Shown here: positions 1 through 5,862 of the stretch, piece by piece
Layout: the number at the start of each line of letters is the position of its first letter
How positions within the stretch are numbered: the stretch's first letter is position 1
Origin: a bacterium
GTDB taxonomy: Bacteria > Spirochaetota > JAHITG01
Reading direction: 5' to 3'
NCBI GenBank assembly: GCA_028711675.1
Contig: JAQTRT010000099.1
Location: 1-9,745 of the forward strand
DNA length: 9,745 nt
The notes under the pieces: generated by a model
Told to the model about the DNA's origin: nothing
The model's input: the letters and a program-made list of their open reading frames with translations, nothing else
Databases searched by the model: none
Program-made: the position numbers and the translations under genes

Positions 1-1
1 A

Positions 2-1264
2 AATCAGATCGTTAAACTGCTGGAATCAGGAAATACGGCCGTTGCCATCAAGAACCTGAAATTATTCCTGGCTAAGAATGAAAGGAATATCATGGCCCAC
101 TGGTATCTCGGCGAAGCTTATTACGCGGAAAAAAAATATGAGCTGGCCATCGTGGAATACAAGTATGTTCTGAAGATCGCGGATTTTTCCAAGGAACTGA
201 CAGAGGTCATGGTCCGCAAACGCCTGGCGCGCATCTACCAGGAGTTCAACCAGCTGGAGGAAGCACAGAAGGAATATATCCTTATCACCAATCTGGAGCC
301 GGAGAACTATGAGGCGTATTACCAGATCGGCGTGCTTTTTTACAAAAGGAACCTGTTCGATAATTCCGTGGCTTATTTCCAGAAGGCCCTCCGCATCAAT
401 CCCCAGCATTCCGAGACCCATTATTACCTCGGTATGCTTTATTTCAATACAGGACGTTTTGACGAGGCCCAGAATGCGCTGAACAAATCCCTGCAGTACA
501 ACAGCAAGAACCTGAAAGCCCACCTGTATCTTGGCCTGATCCACAAGGCCTTCAACCAGTTCGACCTGGCTACCAAGGAATTCGAGATCGCGGTCCGTGA
601 TCCTGACCTGAAGATCCGGGCTCTGCTGGAGAACGGCAAGACCTATCTCGACAGCGGCAATATCGCAAAAGCGGTCGTTGAACTGGAACGTGCCCTGAAA
701 TCGACGGCGGTCGAGGATGAGGTGAAAATCGAAGTACGTTACTGGCTTTCCAACTGCTATGAGCGGAACAGGGACCTGCATAACGCCATTGAACAATGGG
801 AGATCATCATGCAGTTAAGGCCTTCGTACAAGGATGTCCCTGAGAAACTTTCTTCTTATTCGGACCTGAGGACCGATGACCGCCTGAAAGACTTTCTTAC
901 CGCGTCGACGCAGAACTTTCAGGCTATCTGTGAAAAAATGGTCCAGAGCATGGGATATTCCATCATCGATATCTCTCCTGTCTCGGACGAGAACTTTGAC
1001 TGCATCGCCATGGAATCCGAGGCGAAATGGCGGAATGTCAGGAGAATGAAAGCCCTCTTCAAGGTGAGACGCGTGACCAAGCCCATCAGTGTTATGCCCA
1101 TCAAGGACCTGCAGGAAGAGATGAAGAAACTCTCTGCGGATAAAGGTGTTTTTATCGTCACGTCCAATTTTGCTCCCAGTGCCGCGCAGTTCGCGGCCAC
1201 CCGGCCTATTGATCTTATTGATAAAAAGCAGCTCACGGAGCTTCTGAAGAAAACCCAGCTTTAA
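2..1264 (+). CDS. TPR-repeat protein with C-terminal Mrr-like domain (5' partial)
   Basis: The reading frame is open from base 2, so the gene starts upstream of the window; the ATG at 92 lies inside a TPR repeat and is not the start. 420 residues are visible. Roughly the first 275 form about seven TPR units with the usual spacing (e.g. helix pairs with YYQIG, HYYLGMLYF and AHLYLGLI), a fold that serves as a protein-binding scaffold. The last ~125 residues (about 884-1261) resemble the Mrr_cat restriction-endonuclease fold: GYSIID, an acidic residue in NFDCIA, a strand with FKVRR, and a closing VTSNF...A..FA...PIDLIDKKQL, which is typical of this family. The expected catalytic Gln-x-Lys reads Lys-x-Arg, so nuclease activity is doubtful. 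There is no signal peptide or membrane segment in the visible part, so it is probably cytoplasmic. The TPR call is firm; the Mrr-like call is good but rests on recalled family patterns. Confidence 0.9.
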   Translation, partial: NQIVKLLESGNTAVAIKNLKLFLAKNERNIMAHWYLGEAYYAEKKYELAIVEYKYVLKIADFSKELTEVMVRKRLARIYQEFNQLEEAQKEYILITNLEPENYEAYYQIGVLFYKRNLFDNSVAYFQKALRINPQHSETHYYLGMLYFNTGRFDEAQNALNKSLQYNSKNLKAHLYLGLIHKAFNQFDLATKEFEIAVRDPDLKIRALLENGKTYLDSGNIAKAVVELERALKSTAVEDEVKIEVRYWLSNCYERNRDLHNAIEQWEIIMQLRPSYKDVPEKLSSYSDLRTDDRLKDFLTASTQNFQAICEKMVQSMGYSIIDISPVSDENFDCIAMESEAKWRNVRRMKALFKVRRVTKPISVMPIKDLQEEMKKLSADKGVFIVTSNFAPSAAQFAATRPIDLIDKKQLTELLKKTQL

Positions 1265-1266
1265 AG

Positions 1267-1800
1267 TTATTCTTTCCCGTTCACTTTCAATTCCGTATAA
1301 TTGATGTATATTCCGAGATCGCTCTTTCCGAAATCCTTGTTCAGCCAGAATTTCATGTTCTTATCGACGGTTATATCGGAGCTCAGGAAAGGCATGAAAT
1401 AGTTGACCGAGCCGGGGGTATCGCCGTAATCAAATCCCATCTTGAAACCAGGACTGATCCTGTATACCACGGATCCGCCGGTAAGGTAATCCTCTTTCCG
1501 TTCAAAATCCCAGGCCTTATCCTTCTGGTTGAAGTCGAACTTTTTACCCAGGTGAACCGATACGTCCATGTTGTTGTTGACGGAATACTGCATGGAGCTC
1601 AGGTAAGTACCAAAAGATCGCGAACCATGCGGGGAACTGGCTGCGGAGAACGAGATCTGGTTGAAGGTCTTGAAACGGCTGTAGTTCAGAAGGCTGCCGT
1701 ACTCTTTTTTAAAGGGATTGAGAATATATCCTTCATCCTGTGAGCCGGACAGCGGGAACAAGGCCGATAAGAACAGGAATGTGATAAGAAACCTTCTCAT
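1267..1800 (-). CDS. Small exported protein, probable outer-membrane/envelope beta-strand protein
   Basis: 177 residues. It opens with a classical signal peptide: MRR, a hydrophobic core FLITFLFLSALFPL, then SGS before QDE. The mature part has no further membrane helix. It shows alternating polar/hydrophobic stretches (FNQISFSAA, SMQYSVNNNMDVSVHLG, GGSVVYRIS, FKMGFDY, DLGIYINYTEL) that suggest amphipathic beta strands, as in small outer-membrane or periplasmic beta proteins. I recognise no named family. The frame extends to another ATG at 1851, but I prefer 1800 because the signal peptide begins there and because a promoter lies between the two ATGs (-35 at 1835-1830, -10 at 1813-1808). With that start there is no Shine-Dalgarno and almost no leader. 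The gene converges on the TPR gene, with 2 nt between the stop codons. Reality of the gene is fairly sure; function is unknown. Confidence 0.75.
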   Translation of the reverse strand: MRRFLITFLFLSALFPLSGSQDEGYILNPFKKEYGSLLNYSRFKTFNQISFSAASSPHGSRSFGTYLSSMQYSVNNNMDVSVHLGKKFDFNQKDKAWDFERKEDYLTGGSVVYRISPGFKMGFDYGDTPGSVNYFMPFLSSDITVDKNMKFWLNKDFGKSDLGIYINYTELKVNGKE

Positions 1801-1807
1801 AATTTTT

Positions 1808-1835
1808 ATAATACCTGTTTTATTTATTCTGTCAA
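1808..1835 (-). promoter_or_regulatory. Near-consensus sigma-70 promoter for the 1800 minus-strand gene
   Basis: Read on the minus strand, a perfect TTGACA (1835-1830) is followed by a 16-nt spacer and TATTAT (1813-1808, one mismatch to TATAAT). Seven bases separate the -10 from the ATG at 1800, which puts the expected +1 on or next to the A of the start codon. This implies a leaderless mRNA. The surroundings are AT-rich, so chance -10 matches are common, but the full -35 match with good spacing is less likely by chance. Confidence 0.6.
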
Positions 1836-1875
1836 ATTTTTTCTTTCCCATCTCTTCCTGTTCATCCTAAATTTC

Positions 1876-1901
1876 TTGACTTGCCATTCTAATGTGATAA
1901 T
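1876..1901 (+). promoter_or_regulatory. Probable promoter of aroQ
   Basis: TTGACT lies at 1876-1881 and an extended -10 of the form TGt-GATAAT at 1893-1901. The spacer to GATAAT is only 14 nt, shorter than ideal, but the TG extension can compensate; TAATAT at 1898-1903 gives a 16-nt spacer as an alternative. The expected +1 is near 1908, about 120 nt before aroQ. It lies in the gap between divergent genes, where a promoter is needed. Confidence 0.45.
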
Positions 1902-1907
1902 ATTAAA

Positions 1908-2028
1908 AAAGGCAATACAGACCGGACCATTTTTTTCATTATCCACGGGTTCCTGATGGAAAGGAAAGGTCTGTATCCGCAGATGACTCCGGATTTTTGA
2001 TCCGATCGTATCATAAAGGGGTAACACC
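1908..2028 (+). promoter_or_regulatory. Structured 5' leader of aroQ (candidate)
   Basis: A perfect 9-bp inverted repeat, ATACAGACC at 1915-1923 and GGTCTGTAT at 1968-1976, would close a domain at the very start of the predicted transcript. Inside it, TTTC (1934-1937) can pair with GAAA (1964-1967), and TTCC/GGAA (1950-1953/1958-1961) around TGAT forms an apical hairpin. A second hairpin follows: CGGAT (1990-1994), loop TTTTG, ATCCG (2000-2004). The ribosome site AAAGGGG is at 2015-2021, 7 nt before the ATG. No T tract follows either hairpin, so attenuation by intrinsic termination is not evident. I do not recognise a known riboswitch. A matching 9-mer arises by chance in a stretch this long about 3 times in 100, so the evidence is modest. 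Confidence 0.35.
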
Positions 2029-2469
2029 ATGAAAGTTTTGATTGTTAACGGCCCTAATTTGAACCTGCTGGGTGTACGTGAACCGGATAAATACGGCACA
2101 AGATCACTTGAAGAGATCGAACAGGAACTGCGAACGAGGGTGAAGGGGAAGGATATTGAACTCCTCTTTTTCCAGTCCAACACAGAAGGGGAGATTATTG
2201 ATTTTTTGCAGAAAAACTATAAAAACAGCGCTTATCTGATGATCAATCCCGGTGCTTTTACCCATACCAGTATTGCTCTCAGGGACGCTATCCTGGGTTT
2301 GAAACTCCCTACTATTGAAGTTCACCTGACCAACATACACGCCAGGGAGGAATTCAGGAAAAGATCGTATATTTCCGATGTTTCCGTGGGTGTCATCACT
2401 GGTTTTGGCTGGTACAGCTATATCATGGCCCTGGATTATATTATTAAAAATTCCGGAAAAGAAGGATAA
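2029..2469 (+). CDS. aroQ: 3-dehydroquinate dehydratase, type II
   Basis: 146 residues, the normal length of the family. The enzyme converts 3-dehydroquinate to 3-dehydroshikimate in the shikimate pathway and usually works as a cytoplasmic dodecamer. The hallmarks are all present in order: NGPNLNLLG (7-15), REP followed by the lid tyrosine Y22 in KYGT, QSN.EGEIID (49-57), NPGAFTHTSIALRDA (73-87) and IEVHLTNIHAREEFR (96-110). These contain the catalytic Tyr22, Asn73, the His pair H79/H99, and the lid/active-site arginines. The usual His in QSNHEG is Thr here, a change I believe occurs in some family members. The start is supported by AAAGGGG seven bases upstream and by alignment of MKVLIVNGPN with the family N-terminus. 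No other aro gene is nearby, so it appears to be transcribed alone or with read-through into the following genes. Confidence 0.97.
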   Translation: MKVLIVNGPNLNLLGVREPDKYGTRSLEEIEQELRTRVKGKDIELLFFQSNTEGEIIDFLQKNYKNSAYLMINPGAFTHTSIALRDAILGLKLPTIEVHLTNIHAREEFRKRSYISDVSVGVITGFGWYSYIMALDYIIKNSGKEG

Positions 2470-2501
2470 ATATTTAGGAAAAAATTACCGAAAATATAAG
2501 C

Positions 2502-2523
2502 AGGAGGATGATCTTATCCTCTT
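2502..2523 (+). other. Hairpin between aroQ and the exported TPR gene
   Basis: GAGGAT (2504-2509) and ATCCTC (2516-2521) pair perfectly around a 6-nt loop, and two further pairs (one G-U) extend the stem to 8 bp. No T tract follows (CCTTGACC comes next), so it is not a canonical intrinsic terminator. It could act as an RNA processing or stability element, or simply be a chance fold. The remaining 2470-2564 gap holds no convincing promoter. Confidence 0.3.
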
Positions 2524-2564
2524 CCTTGACCTATTAGAGAAGATATGAATATGAGGTAATCATT

Positions 2565-3317
2565 ATGAGAATATTTATCATTCTTTTATCCATCCTGACC
2601 CTGAGCCAGAACGGCCTGGCCCTTCATAAACCGCTCCCTTTTGCCCAGTATATCCTGGCTCTGGACCTTTACAGCCAGGGTGATTATTACAGTTCCCTCA
2701 AGGAATTCAATAATCTCAAGGATGAACATCCGGAACAGACCCGCTATGTCGGCAACAGTTATTACTGGAAAGGCCTTTGTTATTATGCCTTGAAAAAATA
2801 CAGCCAGGCCGAGAAGCAGTTCAATAAAGTGATCAATTATTATCCCAAGAGCGATTATTACGTACAGTCCGTTTATCAACTCGGCAAGACAAAGTACTCC
2901 ATGAAACAATACGGCCCGGCCATCAGGATCTTCTCCGATTTTTATCGCAAATACAGACGGTCGGACCTGAGGGATAATTCCCTTTTCTGGAAAGGCGTTT
3001 GTTATTACAGGATGAAGGATAACAAGAAAGCCTTGAACGATTTTTATGAGGTCCTGAAAAAATTCCCCCTCGGCAACAAGGATGACGCGGCCCGTTATAT
3101 GATCCTCCTGATCAAAGGCGGCTCAGGCCAGCCTGAGATCATTTACCAGAAAGTGGAAGTGCCCGCAGACAACAAGCTGGGCGATCTGGCCGAACTCCTG
3201 AGGACCAAGGAAGCGGCCCTGAAGGAGAAAGAAGCCGCTGTCGCGGCCAAAGAGGATACACTGAAAGCCAAAGAGGATATCATCAATCAGGCTCAGGAAA
3301 AATTAAATGTTAAATAA
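2565..3317 (+). CDS. Exported TPR protein with C-terminal heptad coiled coil
   Basis: 250 residues. A signal peptide is clear (MRIFIILLSILTLSQNGLA, probable cleavage near residue 19); there is no lipobox Cys. Residues ~26-170 hold four TPR-like units of the BamD/CpoB(YbgF)/outer-membrane-assembly sort (LALDLYSQGDYYSSLKEF, YYWKGLCYYALKKYSQAEKQF, VYQLGKTKYSMKQYGPAI, LFWKGVCYYRMKDNKKAL), rich in Tyr. Residues ~205-248 form a charged coiled coil. Unlike CpoB, where the coiled coil comes first and the TPRs last, the order here is reversed. It is probably periplasmic and probably an adaptor that binds other envelope proteins. The start has GAGGT at 2553-2557, 7 nt before the ATG. Its end overlaps the next gene by 11 nt, so the two are almost certainly co-translated. 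Export and TPR fold are well supported; the precise role is unknown. Confidence 0.88.
   Translation: MRIFIILLSILTLSQNGLALHKPLPFAQYILALDLYSQGDYYSSLKEFNNLKDEHPEQTRYVGNSYYWKGLCYYALKKYSQAEKQFNKVINYYPKSDYYVQSVYQLGKTKYSMKQYGPAIRIFSDFYRKYRRSDLRDNSLFWKGVCYYRMKDNKKALNDFYEVLKKFPLGNKDDAARYMILLIKGGSGQPEIIYQKVEVPADNKLGDLAELLRTKEAALKEKEAAVAAKEDTLKAKEDIINQAQEKLNVK
3207..3290 (+). repeat. Four in-frame 21-bp heptad units (coiled coil)
   Basis: Residues 215-242 of the exported TPR protein read as four consecutive sevens: KEAALKE, KEAAVAA, KEDTLKA, KEDIINQ. The DNA keeps the 21-bp period (each unit begins AA[G/A]GA[A/G]) but has diverged at third positions and in the second half. This points to old internal duplication of a helix unit. 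Confidence 0.75.
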
Positions 3318-4749
3318 TAAGGACAGGAAGACCGCTCTTTTTTTTCTTATCATGCTGCTCCCTGTGCTTGTTTTTTCCGGTGTTATCGAGATGAAGAACG
3401 AGTTCATCAAGATCATAGGCGACCCGGATACGGGAAGGTTCATCATCAAGACAACCGGCGGTGATCCGGCCCTGCCGAGCGACCAGAACTCCCTTCTCCT
3501 GTACGAGGATTATCCGCCGACCTCCTTCACGACCCTTAAAATGGACGAGTCTGTCTATAAGTTCGGGGACGAAAAAGGGACTTTCTCCGTCCGGATGAAC
3601 GAAAGAGAGAATACCATTACCGCGGTCTGGAGCGTAGCGAACATTGAATTGAACCAGAAACTCAGGTTCGTTAAAGGGCCCACGACCGGTAACCTGGATA
3701 CCGTTGAGATTTCCTACAATGTGCTGAACAAGGATTTTAAAGAACACCAGGTAGGCGTACGCGTCATGCTTGATACCTATCTCGGCAAAGAGGACGGCGC
3801 ACCGTTCCGCATCCCGCAGCTGGGCGATATCACCTCGGAAAAAGCCCTGCTCCCGAACGAACTGCCGGATTACTGGTATTCCTATGATGACCTGGCGGAA
3901 CCCTCGGTCAGGGCCCAGGGAACGCTCAAGGTGGCTGATTCCGTCATGCCGGATAAAGTGATCTATGCCAGCTGGGAACGGTTCAATAAATATCTCTGGG
4001 ATTTTGAAACAAAACCGGGACGAAGTTTCCGGCGCTCGGTCATCGGTCCCGCGGACAGCGCAGTGGCCATTTTCTGGAACCAGCGCAGCCTGAAGCCGAA
4101 CGAGAATTATATCGTGAGGACTTATTACGGTCTTTACGGCGCATCGCTCTTCAAAGGTAAAGTGTTCAATATATCCCTGGGCGGACCGGTCCAGACAGCA
4201 GGCGAGCCCGTCACTGTAACGGCTGACGTGCAGAATATTTCCCCTTTCACGGCCAAAGGATGCACAGCTGAGATCATTCTGCCGAACGGCCTGAAACTGG
4301 GCGAGACTGAAGAATCCAAGAAAAGCCTGGAAGATATAGCCATCAATCAGATCAAGAAAACGTTCTGGTCCCTTGTGCCCACCATGGAAGCAACAGGATA
4401 CGTAACCTTTAAAGTGGTAGTCAAAGGCATGGTGAACGGCAAAGAGGAGAAGGAGACGGTCGAGAGAAGGATCGAGGTGAAGGGCGAGAAAAAGAAAACA
4501 GCCTACACCTTGTTCGATCTTTCCGAGCTGAACAGGATACTGAAGGCCATCAACGGCAATATGGACGAGAACAATAAGAAGCTGGATGAACTGAACGCCT
4601 TGATCCAGTCCAGCGAGGCCCCGGTCTATCCCAGGGACCAGGCGAAGAGCGATCAGGGTGGTATTAAAACAAGAGAGAAGAACGTCAAGGACGTTAAAAG
4701 CCAGATCCCGGAAGCTGTTAAAGCAGCTGTGAAACATGGAACGAAGTAA
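3307..4749 (+). CDS. Exported beta-rich protein with Ig-like domain and C-terminal coiled coil, unknown function
   Basis: 480 residues. The N-terminus is a signal peptide (basic KDRK, core ALFFLIMLLPVLVFSG, cleavage near 24). Residues ~25-280 are beta-rich with aromatic and Gly/Pro turns, including VGVRVMLDTYLG..DGAPFRIP (149-170) and a strand pair IFWNQRSLKPNENYIVRTYYGLYG (255-278). Residues ~285-392 look like an Ig/CARDB-type beta sandwich (FNISLGG...AGEPVTVTADVQNIS...AEIILPNGLKL). Residues ~403-435 form a short coiled coil (LSELNRILKAINGNMDENNKKLDELNALI), followed by a basic, low-complexity tail. I do not recognise a named family. The start overlaps the upstream gene by 11 nt and has AGGA at 3295-3298, 8 nt before the ATG. 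Both overlapping genes encode exported proteins ending in charged helices, which suggests a shared complex; that is inference. It is most likely periplasmic or surface-exposed. Confidence 0.85.
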   Translation: MLNNKDRKTALFFLIMLLPVLVFSGVIEMKNEFIKIIGDPDTGRFIIKTTGGDPALPSDQNSLLLYEDYPPTSFTTLKMDESVYKFGDEKGTFSVRMNERENTITAVWSVANIELNQKLRFVKGPTTGNLDTVEISYNVLNKDFKEHQVGVRVMLDTYLGKEDGAPFRIPQLGDITSEKALLPNELPDYWYSYDDLAEPSVRAQGTLKVADSVMPDKVIYASWERFNKYLWDFETKPGRSFRRSVIGPADSAVAIFWNQRSLKPNENYIVRTYYGLYGASLFKGKVFNISLGGPVQTAGEPVTVTADVQNISPFTAKGCTAEIILPNGLKLGETEESKKSLEDIAINQIKKTFWSLVPTMEATGYVTFKVVVKGMVNGKEEKETVERRIEVKGEKKKTAYTLFDLSELNRILKAINGNMDENNKKLDELNALIQSSEAPVYPRDQAKSDQGGIKTREKNVKDVKSQIPEAVKAAVKHGTK

Positions 4750-5785
4750 TCTGATCAGGAAACATATATTTTCTTCTCCTTATCCTCCGGATGCTGTGCT
4801 GATCACGCACCCGAACAATATCCGGTATGCGACCGGTTTTACCGGCAGTTCCGCTTTTGTCCTGCTGACCCCTGTCCGTAAATATTTTTTTACCGATCAC
4901 AGGTATGAAACACAGTCCCGGTCCCAGGTGGCGGGAGATTATAATTTTGTGTTCTACCAGGCCCGGGTCATCCGGGAGATAAGTAAAATCATCAAACGGA
5001 ACCGTATCAGACAGCTGGGCATGGAATTGGAACAGGTTAGTTTTAGTTTCGTGAACAATCTCCGGAAAGAAGCCTGTGTCAGAGTCCTGGACATCTCCTT
5101 TGAGATCATGAAGATGCGGAGCCTTAAAAGCCGGGACGAGGTCCTTTTATTGAAAAAAGCGCTCCGGATCGCCGAGAACGCATACAGCCGGATCAGGTCT
5201 CTGGTGAAGCCGGGGGTCCGTGAGGACCGGATCGCGCTGGAATTGGAATGCAGGATGAGGGAGATGGGGGCAGAGGATAAGAGTTTTCCCACCATCGTGG
5301 CTTCAGGCAGGAATTCAGCCATGCCGCATGCGGCTGTCAGCCGGAAGAACATCAAAGGGAATGAACTTGTGATCCTGGATTTCGGCGCAAGATACAACGG
5401 TTACCACAGCGATATTACCCAGACCTTAAAGATTTCAAACAAAAACAAGCTCCTGGAAAAAGCGTATCAGACCGTCCGGGAGTGCGTGGATATGGCACGG
5501 GAATACATCAGACCCGGCTGCAGCACGCGTGAGGCCGCCCGGCAGGCGGACGCGCATATCAGGAAAAGCGGCTTTCAGGACGGCCTTATCCATTCGCTCG
5601 GCCATGGCCTGGGCCTGGACATCCATGAGCGGCCCAATATCAGCCTGAACAAGGATGACGAGTTCAGGGAAGGCATGGTCTTTACCATCGAACCCGGGAT
5701 CTACCTTCCCGGTATCGGCGGTGTGCGTATTGAAAAGACAGCTTGCCTTTCCGGAAAGGACCTGGTCCTCTGGAACAGGATATGA
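4736..5785 (+). CDS. M24 metallopeptidase, Xaa-Pro aminopeptidase/dipeptidase type
   Basis: 349 residues, the usual length for short bacterial PepP/PepQ-like enzymes, which remove N-terminal residues preceding proline or cleave Xaa-Pro dipeptides. Residues ~5-125 form the creatinase-like N-domain (VLITHPNNIRYATGFTGSSA, FFTDHRYETQ). Residues ~130-349 are the pita-bread catalytic domain. All five metal ligands are present: D215 (ILDFGA), D226 (YHSDITQT), H290 (HSLGHGLGLDIHE), E319 (FTIEPGIY) and E333 (VRIEKT). The proton-shuttle histidines H198 and H297 are also present. There is no signal peptide, so it is cytoplasmic. It overlaps the preceding gene by 14 nt and has no clear Shine-Dalgarno, so translation is probably coupled to that gene. 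I cannot separate aminopeptidase P from prolidase by sequence alone. Confidence 0.95.
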   Translation: MERSNLIRKHIFSSPYPPDAVLITHPNNIRYATGFTGSSAFVLLTPVRKYFFTDHRYETQSRSQVAGDYNFVFYQARVIREISKIIKRNRIRQLGMELEQVSFSFVNNLRKEACVRVLDISFEIMKMRSLKSRDEVLLLKKALRIAENAYSRIRSLVKPGVREDRIALELECRMREMGAEDKSFPTIVASGRNSAMPHAAVSRKNIKGNELVILDFGARYNGYHSDITQTLKISNKNKLLEKAYQTVRECVDMAREYIRPGCSTREAARQADAHIRKSGFQDGLIHSLGHGLGLDIHERPNISLNKDDEFREGMVFTIEPGIYLPGIGGVRIEKTACLSGKDLVLWNRI

Positions 5786-5810
5786 CCCGTATCCTTTCCC
5801 GGTGTTTTTC

Positions 5811-5852
5811 TCCTTAATTATTTTCTTGATATTATAATTAAAATGGTTAATT
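5811..5852 (+). promoter_or_regulatory. Probable ptsI promoter with overlapping inverted repeat
   Basis: A perfect TATAAT sits at 5833-5838 in an AT-rich gap; the -35 is weak (TCCTTA at 5811-5816, 16-nt spacer). The expected +1 is near 5845. Overlapping the -10 and start site is a perfect inverted repeat, AATTAA (5836-5841), 5-nt centre, TTAATT (5847-5852). Its position would suit an operator, but an all-A/T 6-bp arm is cheap by chance. A run of six T follows the repeat; the stem is too weak to be a convincing terminator of the upstream peptidase gene. Confidence 0.4.
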
Positions 5853-5862
5853 TTTTCCTGTT

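Noticed and set aside
62..796. 244-codon open frame on the minus strand
   Set aside because: Lies opposite the TPR array and shows no family signature; a codon-bias shadow.
1956..2000. 14-codon frame in the aroQ leader as a possible leader peptide
   Set aside because: No ribosome site before the ATG and no run of aromatic codons that would suit attenuation of an aromatic pathway.
2526..2555. TTGACC ... TATGAG as a promoter for the exported TPR gene
   Set aside because: The -10 is poor and would overlap the GAGGT ribosome site, which would then not be transcribed.
3310..4737. Long open frame (475 codons) on the minus strand opposite the exported beta-rich gene
   Set aside because: It mirrors almost the whole plus-strand gene, has no signal or recognisable domain, and its composition (many His, Ile, Leu, Phe, Gln, Asp) is what reverse reading of the real gene's codons gives. 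The plus-strand frame has a signal peptide, a ribosome site and gene overlaps.
5777..5795. AGGATA/TATCCT hairpin over the peptidase stop codon as a terminator
   Set aside because: The 6-bp stem is weak and is followed by TTCCCGG before any T run, so it does not fit an intrinsic terminator.
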